Positions 41,817 to 51,189 of a stretch of DNA of 64,000 nt are shown piece after piece; position 1 is the stretch's first letter; each line of letters opens with the position of its first letter. Made by a program: the position numbers and the translations under genes. The stretch is from positions 1 to 64,000 of the forward strand of contig CAKASQ030000012.1 of the NCBI GenBank assembly GCA_916988195.3. The letters run 5' to 3'. The stretch is from Oscillospiraceae bacterium (GTDB lineage: Bacteria; Bacillota; Clostridia; Oscillospirales; Oscillospiraceae). The notes below the pieces were generated by a model that saw nothing but the letters and a program-made list of their open reading frames with translations, made no database searches and was not told where the DNA came from.

Positions 41817-43175
41817 TTAGTTCTTGAGGCTTTGCAGCGGAGCCGGGATTCTGCCTCCGCGGGCAATGAAGTCGGCGCTGGACGCGCTGTGAACCGGCAT
41901 GACGGGCGCGGAACCAAGTAAGCCGCCCATCTCGACCATGTCGCCCACCGTCTTGCCTTCGACCGGGATGATACGGACGGCAGTCGTCTTGCTGTTGACC
42001 ATGCCAATGGCCGCTTCGTCGGCGATGATGGCAGAAATCGTGTCGGCCGTGGTGTCGCCCGGGACGGCGATCATGTCAAGGCCGACCGAGCAGACGCAGG
42101 TCATCGCCTCGAGTTTATCGATCGTCAGCGTGCCGTCCAGCGCCGCGGCGATCATACCCTCGTCCTCCGAGACCGGAATAAACGCGCCGGAAAGGCCGCC
42201 CACATGGCCGGAGGCCATCACGCCGCCCTTTTTGACCGCGTCATTGAGCATTGCGAGCGCAGCCGTCGTTCCGTGCGTGCCGCAGACCGCAAGGCCCATT
42301 TCCTCGAGAATCCGCGCCACACTGTCTCCGATGGCAGGCGTAGGAGCCAGGGACAGATCGACGATGCCAAACTCGGTATCAAGCCGCCGGGCCGCCTCTG
42401 CCACGACCATCTGACCCATTCTCGTGATCTGGAACGCGGTTCTCTTGATCGTCTCGGCGACCACGTCGAATTTTTCGCCCTTGCAGAATTGCAGCGCATG
42501 GTGGACAACGCCCGGGCCGGACACGCCGACGCTTACCACACACTCGGCCTCGCCGACCCCGTGGAACGCACCCGCCATAAAGGGGTTATCCTCGACGGCG
42601 TTGCAGAACACGACGAGCTTCGCGCAGCCAAGGCCATCCTGCTCGCGCGTGAGATGCGCCGTTTCCTTGATGATTTTACCCATCCGCGCCACGGCGTCCA
42701 TATTGATACCGGCCTTCGTCGAGCCGACGTTGACGCTCGAACACACGATATCCGTCTGCGCCAGCGCCTGCGGAATTGCGCGCAGCAGCTTTTCATCGCC
42801 CGTTGTAAAGCCCTTCTGCACGAGCGCAGAGAACCCGCCGATGAAGTTCACGCCGCAGGCCTTCGCCGCCTTGTCCATCGTCAGCGCAAAGGGCACATAG
42901 TCCTCCGTCTGGCAGCTTCCGGCGACGAGCGCCATCGGTGTCACGGAGATGCGCTTGTTGACGATCGGGATACCGAACTCGCGCTCGATGGACTCGCCGG
43001 TTTTGACGAGGTTTTCGGCCTTATGGCAGATTTTATCGTAAATTTTCTCGCAGCAGCGACCCGCATCCTCGCTCGCGCAGTCCAAAAGCGAAATGCCCAT
43101 CGTGATCGTGCGGATGTCCAGATGCTGCTTGTCGATCATGTCGATCGCGTCAATGACTTTCTGTAAACTCGGCAT
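41817..43175 (-). CDS. UPF0210 (DUF711, PFL-like) family protein
   Basis: The 452-residue protein has the features of the UPF0210 family: [14 protein letters not shown] near the start, [46 protein letters not shown], and a Gly-rich C-terminal [12 protein letters not shown]. It always pairs with a small ACT-domain protein, as here, ten bases upstream. Structures resemble pyruvate formate-lyase, but no activity is established. Confidence 0.92.
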   Translation of the reverse strand: MPSLQKVIDAIDMIDKQHLDIRTITMGISLLDCASEDAGRCCEKIYDKICHKAENLVKTGESIEREFGIPIVNKRISVTPMALVAGSCQTEDYVPFALTMDKAAKACGVNFIGGFSALVQKGFTTGDEKLLRAIPQALAQTDIVCSSVNVGSTKAGINMDAVARMGKIIKETAHLTREQDGLGCAKLVVFCNAVEDNPFMAGAFHGVGEAECVVSVGVSGPGVVHHALQFCKGEKFDVVAETIKRTAFQITRMGQMVVAEAARRLDTEFGIVDLSLAPTPAIGDSVARILEEMGLAVCGTHGTTAALAMLNDAVKKGGVMASGHVGGLSGAFIPVSEDEGMIAAALDGTLTIDKLEAMTCVCSVGLDMIAVPGDTTADTISAIIADEAAIGMVNSKTTAVRIIPVEGKTVGDMVEMGGLLGSAPVMPVHSASSADFIARGGRIPAPLQSLKN

Positions 43176-43184
43176 GGCGGCACC

Positions 43185-43454
43185 TCAGAGCTTGTACATT
43201 GCGTCAAACATGTCCTCGCGCTGAATACGGACGGAAAGCTGCTTTCCCTCCGTGCAGGTCTGGAGCCGATCGGACACTTCATCAAGCGGTTTGTCACAGC
43301 CGGACAGGTCTGTCACCAGCATCATGGTAAAAAATCCGTCCATGATCTTCTGGCTGATTTCGAGAATGTTGATATTGCAGGCAGCGAGCTCACTGCACAC
43401 ATTTGCGATAATGCCCACCTGATCTTTACCGACAATGCTGACAATTGCTTTCAT
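43185..43454 (-). CDS. ACT-domain protein (UPF0237 type)
   Basis: The 89-residue protein is a single ACT domain (VSIVGKDQVGIIANVCSELA, NINILEISQKIMDGFFTMML). It is the standard partner of the UPF0210 protein encoded ten bases downstream and may sense an amino acid. A strong promoter lies about 60 bases upstream. Confidence 0.92.
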   Translation of the reverse strand: MKAIVSIVGKDQVGIIANVCSELAACNINILEISQKIMDGFFTMMLVTDLSGCDKPLDEVSDRLQTCTEGKQLSVRIQREDMFDAMYKL

Positions 43455-43510
43455 CCTTTTCCTCCGCTTTCTTCGGCAGTCTGCAAACCTCTGCCATAAA
43501 ATATGGCTCT

Positions 43511-43539
43511 ATTATACTCATTTGTGTTCGGACCGGCAA
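43511..43539 (-). promoter_or_regulatory. Promoter of the ACT/UPF0210 operon
   Basis: TTGCCG and TATAAT with a 17-base spacer on the minus strand, 57 bases before the ATG at 43454. Confidence 0.82.
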
Positions 43540-43647
43540 GACAGTTTTTTATAAAAAATAGCCGAAATTTCAGCGTATGTTTAAAATTTTTCTGAAATTT
43601 TCCACAAATTTTACACACTTCCATGTGTACGTCTTCCATACAGAGAC

Positions 43648-43681
43648 AAACGCCCTCCGAAGTCTTCGGAGGGCGTTTTCG
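43648..43681. terminator. Terminator of the MMPL/GLUG operon
   Basis: AAACGCCCTCCGAAG (43648-43662) pairs perfectly with CTTCGGAGGGCGTTT (43664-43678). It lies five bases after the GLUG-gene stop; the A/T ends work on both strands. Confidence 0.85.
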
Positions 43682-43685
43682 ATTC

Positions 43686-46600
43686 TTATCGCAGTGCGCT
43701 GAGCACGCTGTCCGGTACCTCCGGCATCTGCGCGTCGGTAAAGGTGATGTCCGCATCAACACTGGCGCTCGCCTGTGTGAGCAGCACCTTCACAGAGCCG
43801 CCGCAGGACACCGTGAGCTTCGCAACGACATCATCTTCGATCGTGACCGCAACCTTGCTCTCGGAGAAGTCAATATCCAGATCCGCCGCGTCGGGCGCAA
43901 GGACGGAAAGCAGCTCCTCCATCGAACGGCTGTCCATCGTGACGGAATATTGGTACGTGCCGCCGTCGTGGGTCATCTCAAAGTCTCCGTTCTGGCAGAC
44001 GAGATACACCACGTCCAGAAGCTTCGCCGTTCCGGTAAGGCTCTTCGCCTCACCGGATGCTTCCTCGCCATCGGCATTCACGGCGCTTCCCGTGTCGGAG
44101 AAGAAGATGTTGAGGCCGCTCTTGTTGATGCAGTTGACCGTCACGCCGTCGACCTTCTGCCGGTAATACCGCAGCGCGTTTTTGACGACAACGGGGCCGC
44201 AGTCGACGGAAACATCCAGATCCGCCGCCAGCGTCTCGCGCGCGAAGAGGTTCGCCCAGCCGTCCAGCAGCCGGAACAGATCGCTCGTGATGACCGGAAG
44301 CTCACCGTCGGCGTAGGTCTTATCGAGGCTTTCGAGCACCTCGTCTGGCACGGAGAACCCGGCGGACGCATCAAAATCATCGAGTGTTACGGAAAGCGTA
44401 AACGGCGTCTGCGCCTTGTCCTTCATCGTTCCGGAGGCCGAAATCGTGATTTCTTCAACCTCGCCGTCATCCATGCGCACCTCGGCAGACAGCTGCTGGC
44501 TGTCGGGGAGCTTGCCGCTCGTCGTCGGCAGGAGCAGCTGCAAAAGCGTTCTCGCGCCGTCACCCTCCACGCTCACGCCGTAGACCGTCGCATCGCCATC
44601 CTTGGCGCTCGTGAAGCTCGCCTGCTTGTAAAGCGTCGTCAGGTTCGACAAAACAGCGGAATAATCCGGGAATTCGTCCGTCAGCTGATAGGCTGTGCCG
44701 TTTTCCAGCACAACGAGGTTTTCCGCGTAGTAGAGCGGCAGGTCGCCGAAGTCCACGCGCGTCACCTTATGGCCGCTCACGCTCTTCCGGGAAACGCCCG
44801 CTGACATATCCAGCGTTTCCTCGTCCACTTCCGCATCCAGCAGCAGATTCATCGACAGCTCTGCCGAACTGTTCAGCTCAGCCAACGCCTCATAGGGTGC
44901 AAATTTGCTGCGCAGCACAAAGAAGTACACCGAGACCGCCGCAGCCGCCAGCGCAAGAACCATCAGAAGCACCGTCAGCCAGACGGGGAACTTCTTCTTT
45001 TTAGGCGCTTCATCCGCTTCGCCCTCACTGCTGTCAGCCGGAACTGGCTTTGCCTTCTGCCGGCGTTTTTTCGTCTTATGAATCAGGAGGATGACCAGAA
45101 CGAGGATGCCAAAAATCAGGATCGCCAGAATCGTCCAGACCCACCAGATGTGGAGCACCGAAACGACGGCAATCTCCGCCTGCTCGCCGGTAATGTCGAA
45201 GGTCAGGTAGCTGCCGAAGGTATCCGCGTTCGCCTTTTTCCAGCCGCCGTCCTGCCGGACAAAGACGGCCAGATGTCTTGTCGACTCACTCGGAGAGAGA
45301 TAATGCACCGTATGCGTCGAAGCGCCGTCCGACTGAATCGTGATCTCCCACTGCTCGACGACCTCTTTCGTAATCGGCGCGGAGAACCAGGTATACCACG
45401 GATTGACCGACATATAGTGCCCGATCGCGTCAGACAGTCCCGCGCTGATGGGAGAAAGGCCGGAGTTTGTCTGCGCCATGGCCTGCGCAGAAAGCTGCGC
45501 GTCATCGTCATAGCTGCCGTCTACAAAGAAGACGGGCCTTCCGCTGTCCCGGCTGACCTCGCTGGGAACAGTCGTGACATAGCGGGTGTAGACGGCCGTG
45601 ACCGTCGTGTCAAAGTGCAGGTCATGCAGTTCTGTCACATCCCACGCGCCGTAGTAGCCGTCCTTCTCCGGGATTTCCGGGTAAACATCCGCGTCAAAGC
45701 TGTCGCCATAGTCAAAGGTCTGGGATTTGAGCACTGTATCGTCCGCGACGAATTTCAGCGTCATCTGCCGCATCTCATCGGGAACCGTCGCCACATCTAG
45801 AAGCGCTTCGTACGTAATCGGCTCTGCCTTGCCGGTCTGGCTCACCGTATCCAGACCCGAAAGCGTATCCGAGACAAAATAGTTTTCCGCAAAGTCACCC
45901 GCATCGCAGCCGGAGATCGCACCGGCAAACTGCGTCGCGTCCGTAATTTCCACCATGCTGTAGCAGCCGGAGACCGTGCTGGACGCGCCGGAAACGGTCT
46001 GCTCCGCGCCAGCGCCGATGATGCCGCCGACGTATTTGGCGCCTGAAAGTGTGCACTTGGCGTAGCTTTGGCGCACAGTCGCACCGGTTTGCCCTGCAAT
46101 GCCGCCGACATAATCGCCGGAATTGCTTGTGACGCTGCCAAAGCCGCTGCAATCTGTAATCAAGCCCAAATCCATACGGCCGCAGATACCGCCCGCGTAG
46201 CTGCGCTTGGACTGAACAGTGCCTTCGTTCGTGCAGTCCTGAATGACGGCCTTGAGCTCGTACTGGCGCTTATAGTCTGCCGAAAGATTGCTCGTCACGT
46301 CGTCCTCAGGGTCGTAGCTGTACTCAATCGCCATCGAGCCCGCAATGCCGCCGACGCTGATATCGCCGTCTACATAGGCGGTATTCCGGCTGTCATGCAC
46401 CTTGCCGAGCGTGATCAGGTCCACGTCAATGGCCGACGCGTCGGTAATCACGTCGCCCACATTGCTCGCCGCGTCGGAGATCGCCGTATCGAGCGTGTCA
46501 GTGATCTCGCCGAATTTCTTGTTGATCTGGCGCATATCGTCTGCCAGCTGCCCGACCGTGCCGGAGATTGCACCATTCAGGCGGCTGATCTGGCCGGAAA

Positions 46601-48017
46601 GTCCGCCGATGGCGGAGTTGAGGTTTCCAAGATCGGGAGCTGCCACAATCTGCGTATTGCCGGAGAGTAGGCCTCCAGCGGTCAGGTCACTTCCGATATC
46701 CAGTCCGCCGGGTTCCCCATCGACCGAAACACCAGCGCCTGCGCCGGAGCCATGGTCAATCGAGATAGAGCCGGGCTCGAGCGAAATATCAAGCCCCGAC
46801 CCGTGGCCGATCTCACCGTCTGCCGAGACGCTCGGCGGCGTGAGTGTAATGCCCGCAGAGCCGCTTGCGCCGCCCTGTCCGAGCAGCGAGCCGTTCGCGT
46901 CGATGTTGACCTTGAGATCGCTTACCGAGTCTGTCGCGTTCTTGACGAGATTGGACATGCTGCCAAGGCTCGAGGAAATGCCGCCCGCGCCGCCGTCCGC
47001 GTCATCCGCCGCCTTGTCGACGAGGGTGCTGAGTTCATTCAGCTGCGTCTGTAATTTAGACAGCGTGCTCTCGGAGAGCTGCATCTCAACGTACGGCTCC
47101 ATCTGCCCGCAGATACCGCCGACATCCTTCCGGCCATAGACCGCGCCGCTGTTTTCGCAGTCCGTTATATAGCCGCAGCTTCGGCCCGCGATACCGCCGA
47201 CGTTATAGCCCACATGCTGATAGCCGACAATCGCGCGGTTTTCGCTGCCCCGAATGGTTCCCGCGTTATAGCCCGCGATACCACCGGTATCGAACGAGGA
47301 AAGAAGCGCGCCGCCGGAGGTCAACTTCGTCATATCGAGTGAAAAATCAAGATTGATGTTCTCGAGCGAAAGCGCTTGATCGCCGCTGACGGTATTGACA
47401 TACGCGCCGTTCGTGCAGCTTACAATTTTGCCGCGGTTCTCGCCCGCAACGCCGCCGGTCATTTTTGTGCCCGTGACCGCACCGTTGGAGGAGGAATTTC
47501 GAATCAGGCCGTCCGCCGTGTTCTGCCCAACAAGGCCGCCCGTGGTGCTGCTTCCGGCGACATTGCCGGAGAACGAGCAATTTTCAATCGTACCTGCGTT
47601 CCGCCCCGCAAGACCGCCCGCCGCTTCGCAGGTGCTGGAGGCCTTGACGGTGCCGCTGACGTTTAAGTCTTCAATGCGCGCATCCTTTTGCACGCGCTGG
47701 AACAATCCCGCAAGGGAAAGCCCCTCGGACAGGCTCAGGCCGCTGATGGTGTGGCCGTTTCCGTGGAACGTTCCGCCAAAGCTCGCGATGGGTGAAAACG
47801 CTACGCCCTCGAGCGACACGTCCGCCTCCAGCTCAACCGTCAAGCCATCCGACCATGTATCGAGCTTGCAGCTTTCCGAGAGCGTCAAGAGGTCCTCCGC
47901 TGACGAAACAGAGATGGTTTTCTCATCTCCCTCCGCAGCCAGCGCCGTCACGGGAAGTGCAAGCAGCAGGCTCAGAACCAGAAGCAAAGAGAGAAGCTTT
48001 TTTGCGCAGTTAAACAT
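43686..48017 (-). CDS. Giant GLUG-repeat surface protein
   Basis: The 1443-residue protein starts MFNCAKKLLSLLLVLSLLLA with a signal peptide cleaved near ALAA. Residues 25-330 and 590-720 carry many GLUG repeats (GGLAGRNAGTIENCSFSGNV, GGIAGYNAGTIRGSENRAI), separated by a helical, Gly/Ser-rich stretch (330-580). Two transmembrane helices (about 959-981 and 1011-1033) flank a basic Lys/Arg cytoplasmic loop, and about 400 external residues follow. The ATG at 48017 overlaps the MMPL stop by eight bases. It is likely an envelope adhesin or assembly partner of the MMPL transporter. Confidence 0.85.
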   Translation of the reverse strand: MFNCAKKLLSLLLVLSLLLALPVTALAAEGDEKTISVSSAEDLLTLSESCKLDTWSDGLTVELEADVSLEGVAFSPIASFGGTFHGNGHTISGLSLSEGLSLAGLFQRVQKDARIEDLNVSGTVKASSTCEAAGGLAGRNAGTIENCSFSGNVAGSSTTGGLVGQNTADGLIRNSSSNGAVTGTKMTGGVAGENRGKIVSCTNGAYVNTVSGDQALSLENINLDFSLDMTKLTSGGALLSSFDTGGIAGYNAGTIRGSENRAIVGYQHVGYNVGGIAGRSCGYITDCENSGAVYGRKDVGGICGQMEPYVEMQLSESTLSKLQTQLNELSTLVDKAADDADGGAGGISSSLGSMSNLVKNATDSVSDLKVNIDANGSLLGQGGASGSAGITLTPPSVSADGEIGHGSGLDISLEPGSISIDHGSGAGAGVSVDGEPGGLDIGSDLTAGGLLSGNTQIVAAPDLGNLNSAIGGLSGQISRLNGAISGTVGQLADDMRQINKKFGEITDTLDTAISDAASNVGDVITDASAIDVDLITLGKVHDSRNTAYVDGDISVGGIAGSMAIEYSYDPEDDVTSNLSADYKRQYELKAVIQDCTNEGTVQSKRSYAGGICGRMDLGLITDCSGFGSVTSNSGDYVGGIAGQTGATVRQSYAKCTLSGAKYVGGIIGAGAEQTVSGASSTVSGCYSMVEITDATQFAGAISGCDAGDFAENYFVSDTLSGLDTVSQTGKAEPITYEALLDVATVPDEMRQMTLKFVADDTVLKSQTFDYGDSFDADVYPEIPEKDGYYGAWDVTELHDLHFDTTVTAVYTRYVTTVPSEVSRDSGRPVFFVDGSYDDDAQLSAQAMAQTNSGLSPISAGLSDAIGHYMSVNPWYTWFSAPITKEVVEQWEITIQSDGASTHTVHYLSPSESTRHLAVFVRQDGGWKKANADTFGSYLTFDITGEQAEIAVVSVLHIWWVWTILAILIFGILVLVILLIHKTKKRRQKAKPVPADSSEGEADEAPKKKKFPVWLTVLLMVLALAAAAVSVYFFVLRSKFAPYEALAELNSSAELSMNLLLDAEVDEETLDMSAGVSRKSVSGHKVTRVDFGDLPLYYAENLVVLENGTAYQLTDEFPDYSAVLSNLTTLYKQASFTSAKDGDATVYGVSVEGDGARTLLQLLLPTTSGKLPDSQQLSAEVRMDDGEVEEITISASGTMKDKAQTPFTLSVTLDDFDASAGFSVPDEVLESLDKTYADGELPVITSDLFRLLDGWANLFARETLAADLDVSVDCGPVVVKNALRYYRQKVDGVTVNCINKSGLNIFFSDTGSAVNADGEEASGEAKSLTGTAKLLDVVYLVCQNGDFEMTHDGGTYQYSVTMDSRSMEELLSVLAPDAADLDIDFSESKVAVTIEDDVVAKLTVSCGGSVKVLLTQASASVDADITFTDAQMPEVPDSVLSALR

Positions 48018-50559
48018 GACACTCTTCCTCCCTTCCGCTCTCTTCCGGAGTAACTTCCGCCGCCCCATGGTCATCGGGATCTCCGCCGTCCGGTGGGGTA
48101 TCGTCTCCCGGCGCGTCTGATTTCTCATCTGCCGAACCGGAAATGACGTTCAGGTCCACATCGCCGTCGACCATCGCGCAGATCTGGCCGCGCACATTGC
48201 CGCTGATGTGGCCGCGCACCATGCCGTTGACGAAGACCTTACCGGTAAGCGCCCGGTGCTCGCCGACGCTCACGCCCGGCATGGAGAACGAAGTCTTGTC
48301 GATGAAGGCCGTGCCGGTCAGCAGGATCTGCGGCAGGACGAGCATGACAAGGAAGATTGAAATGACCGTGCCGCGGCCTAAGCTCTCGCCGATGCCTGCG
48401 ATGACGGGCTCGGAGGTGAGGTTGCCAATGAGGAAGCCGCTGATGGCAAGAATCGAGCCCGAGGTAATGATCGTCGGGAACGCGAAGTTCAGCGTATCGA
48501 TGATCGCCTCTTTCCTCGTCATTCTCGCTTTCAGCTCCTGATAACGGCTGCCGATGACGATCGCGTAGTCGATGTTCGCGCCCATCTGGATGGAGCTGAC
48601 GACCAGATAGCCAAGGAAGAAGAGGTATTTTCCCGTGATCGTCGGGAACGAGAAGTTGATCCAGATACTGCCCTGAATGACGAGGATCAGCAGCAGCGGC
48701 ATACCGGCGGAGTTGAACGTAAAGAGCAGCACCACCAGAACGATGAGGACCGACACAATGCTCACGACCGTGTTATCAACCGCGAAGGACTTCTCGAAGT
48801 CATATTCGTTCGTCGAGTTGCCCGCCAGGAACACGTCCTCGTCCGGATAGTAGCTTCTGGCAATCTCCAGAATTTTGTCTGTAAAGTGATAGGTCTCGTC
48901 GCCGCTTACCGGAAGCGTCAGATACAGGAGCATGCGGCTGTAGGTCTCGCCCTGCAGCTGATTTTTGGCGCTCGTCATCTGCACCTCCGCGTCGTGGAGC
49001 ATGTCGGTCTGCTCGTCGCTGAGCGTCACGACGCCGGAATCCACCTTATCGCAGACGTAGAGAAACATATCGATGAGCGGCACCTTATAGGTTGCGATGT
49101 TGCCGACAAGCTCGCCGTAGCTCTCGTTTTCCGCCGCATAGGCCGCATAGACGACCTGCGCCGCCTCATAATCGAGCCCTGCGAGCTCTGCAAACTGGCG
49201 CGGAGTCAGCTTGTCTGCCAACTTGTAACCGTCGAGCGCGTCGATATTGGCAAGGCCCATCGTGTAGTCGACCTCGTCGTAGCTTTCGAGTTCCTTTAAC
49301 AGCTGTGCCTCTTTTTCATAGTCGCCCCTCGGGACAACGAGCGCCATCATATTGCTGCTCGAGAAATTGTCCTCGATCATATTTTCGGCGATCTGCGTCT
49401 CGTTGAGCTTGGGAGTCGACAGAACGCTGTAGCCGTAGGCGTACGGGCAGTCGTTCGACAGCCGGAACGCGAAGAACAGCACGACGATGAAGATGATCGG
49501 CACAATATGCCGCGTTGCGTAATCGTACGAGCCGATGAACGAAATCTTCGGCACGAAGTTTTTGTGTCCCGTCCGGTCGATGAGCGGCCCGAAGAGAACC
49601 AGCAGACCCGGCATCACAACGAACGCCGACAGAAGCGCAAAGCCGATCGACTTAATGAGACAGATGGCCATATCAGGACCGAGCCTGAACTGCATGAAGA
49701 GCATCGCGACCAGGCCGCCGATGGTGGTAAGAGAGCTTGCGCCGATTTCCGGAATGGATTTACTCAGCGCGAGAATGACCGCCTCGCGGATGGGAAGCGA
49801 CTTATGCTCCTCTTTAAAGCGGTTGCAGAAGATGATGGCGTAGTCGATGGACAGCGCCAGCTGCAAAATGCTCGTAACAGAGTTCGACACGAAGGAGATC
49901 TTGCCAAGCAGGTAGTTCGTGCCCTGATTGACGATCATGCCAACGCCGAACGTCAGGATCAGAACCGGAATCTCGCCGTAGGTCTCGGACGTGAAGAGCA
50001 GCACCGCGACAATGACGATCGCGACATAGACCATGATCATGTTGATCTCGCGCTCGATCGTCTCGGCCTGCGTATTGCCAAGGTCTGTCTTGACGTAGAT
50101 GTCCTGTCCGCTTAAGTACTCCTTGACCTTGTCAAGCGACTCGAGGCAGGCATCGTCCGTCTCGTCGTAATTGAACGTGATGCTGTAGAGCGCGGAGGCG
50201 TTATTGTAGTGGTCGGTCGTATCGTCAAAATCGATCGACTGCACGCCCTTGATCTGCTTGAGATCATCGAGCATACGCTCCGCGTCCTCGTAGGCGATAT
50301 TTGCCACCATGACCTCAGCCGTGCCATAGGTGGTGAACTCCCCGTCCATGACGTTCAGCGCCTTCTTCGTCTCGGAATCCTCCGGCAGATAGAACGTCAG
50401 ATCATTTTCAACCTCCACCCAGTTGCGGGAAAACATGGAGAAAATGACAAGAATGATGGTAATCAGGAAAAACAAATTGCGTTTGTCTACGATGAATGTT
50501 GACAGCTTGACCATAAAGCTCTCGCCGCCGGACGAAACATTCTTCGTCTGCTTTGCCAT
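48010..50559 (-). CDS. MMPL/RND-family transporter with unusual C-terminal tail
   Basis: The 849-residue protein has the twelve-helix layout of MMPL/RND lipid or hydrophobe exporters: helix 1 near residue 30, an external domain, five helices (about 175-345), a second external domain and five more helices (about 600-770). SIDYAIIFCNRFKEE and GANIDYAIVIGSRYQE are the paired helix-4 and helix-10 motifs with the acidic proton-relay residues. The last 80 residues form short repeating strands (NGMVRGHISGNVRGQICAMV) and a Pro/Asp/Glu-rich tail. GAAGGAGAC precedes the ATG. It is the first gene of the operon with the GLUG protein. Confidence 0.92.
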   Translation of the reverse strand: MAKQTKNVSSGGESFMVKLSTFIVDKRNLFFLITIILVIFSMFSRNWVEVENDLTFYLPEDSETKKALNVMDGEFTTYGTAEVMVANIAYEDAERMLDDLKQIKGVQSIDFDDTTDHYNNASALYSITFNYDETDDACLESLDKVKEYLSGQDIYVKTDLGNTQAETIEREINMIMVYVAIVIVAVLLFTSETYGEIPVLILTFGVGMIVNQGTNYLLGKISFVSNSVTSILQLALSIDYAIIFCNRFKEEHKSLPIREAVILALSKSIPEIGASSLTTIGGLVAMLFMQFRLGPDMAICLIKSIGFALLSAFVVMPGLLVLFGPLIDRTGHKNFVPKISFIGSYDYATRHIVPIIFIVVLFFAFRLSNDCPYAYGYSVLSTPKLNETQIAENMIEDNFSSSNMMALVVPRGDYEKEAQLLKELESYDEVDYTMGLANIDALDGYKLADKLTPRQFAELAGLDYEAAQVVYAAYAAENESYGELVGNIATYKVPLIDMFLYVCDKVDSGVVTLSDEQTDMLHDAEVQMTSAKNQLQGETYSRMLLYLTLPVSGDETYHFTDKILEIARSYYPDEDVFLAGNSTNEYDFEKSFAVDNTVVSIVSVLIVLVVLLFTFNSAGMPLLLILVIQGSIWINFSFPTITGKYLFFLGYLVVSSIQMGANIDYAIVIGSRYQELKARMTRKEAIIDTLNFAFPTIITSGSILAISGFLIGNLTSEPVIAGIGESLGRGTVISIFLVMLVLPQILLTGTAFIDKTSFSMPGVSVGEHRALTGKVFVNGMVRGHISGNVRGQICAMVDGDVDLNVISGSADEKSDAPGDDTPPDGGDPDDHGAAEVTPEESGREEECHV

Positions 50560-50669
50560 GTGCCTGTCTCCTTCCTGTGGAATCCGTTCGCGTTCAAAAA
50601 ACGCAAAGCGGCGACCCAGCTTCGCTTTTCATCGAAGCCGCGCCGTATCCATCTTATATCTTTGTCTGG

Positions 50670-50698
50670 ACTATACCACGTTCCGGGCAAAAAAACAA
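50670..50698 (-). promoter_or_regulatory. Promoter of the MMPL/GLUG operon
   Basis: TTGTTT and an extended -10 TGGTATAGT with a 17-base spacer on the minus strand, about 110 bases before the ATG at 50559. Confidence 0.6.
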
Positions 50699-50834
50699 GT
50701 AAAGAAAACTGCCTTGAAAAATGTTCAGAATTTTGTAACTTTTTCAGAAAATCTGCCGCAAAAATTTTGTCAGAAAATTTAGAAATGTAAAGAAAAGCAC
50801 GCGCCGGAAGATCGGCAGGATCTATCGGATATTC

Positions 50835-50863
50835 TTGACGTATCGGGCGGCGCTTGCTAGAAT
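50835..50863 (+). promoter_or_regulatory. Strong promoter ahead of a truncated regulator frame
   Basis: TTGACG and TAGAAT with a 17-base spacer on the plus strand, 32 bases before the ATG at 50895. Confidence 0.78.
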
Positions 50864-50894
50864 CGGTTATAAACAAACGAGCAGAAGGCGCACT

Positions 50895-50996
50895 ATGCCG
50901 GACGAAAATACGATATTATCGGTAGCCAAAGCGGTGCAGCTTCTGCCCTTTCTGCGCGAGGCCGCATTTGGGTATCAGGTAACAAACATTACATAA
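50895..50996 (+). pseudogene. Truncated regulator start (possible IclR-like remnant)
   Basis: The 33-residue frame MPDENTILSVAKAVQLLPFL... has AGAAGGCG upstream and a good promoter, but stops inside a palindromic repeat (50985-51014). Its first 20 residues resemble the start of an IclR-family winged helix (SVAKAVQLLPFL); the rest of a regulator is missing. It is either a decayed gene cut by the repeat or a real short peptide. The IclR match is weak. Confidence 0.4.
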
Positions 50997-51014
50997 TTCC
51001 AATTATGTAATGTT
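50985..51014. repeat. 14-bp perfect inverted repeat
   Basis: AACATTACATAATT and AATTATGTAATGTT are separated by two bases and lie six bases before 105-bp repeat copy 3. Confidence 0.8.
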
Positions 51015-51020
51015 TCGCAC

Positions 51021-51125
51021 GTAGGGGGCGATGCCCAGATTGCCCCATGAGGAAGTTACGAATTCGCCGGAGACTCTCATAAAAAAAGTGCATTCCGTCG
51101 GGTCGATGTGGGCATCGACCCCTAC
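51021..51125. repeat. 105-bp palindromic repeat, copy 3 (reverse orientation)
   Basis: It has the same length and ends as the copies at 30748 and 32458, with the core CGGCGAATTCG on the minus strand 56 bases from the right end, so this copy is inverted relative to them. The interior between the ends and the core is otherwise diverged. Confidence 0.88.
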
Positions 51126-51189
51126 GCGTATTATAGAAACTCTTGTGCAAATCAAATATTATGTAAATCATTTTGAAAAGAGGATTTTT

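Noticed and set aside
43623-44804. 393-codon plus-strand frame opposite the GLUG protein
   Set aside because: Antisense shadow; begins inside the terminator and has no motif.
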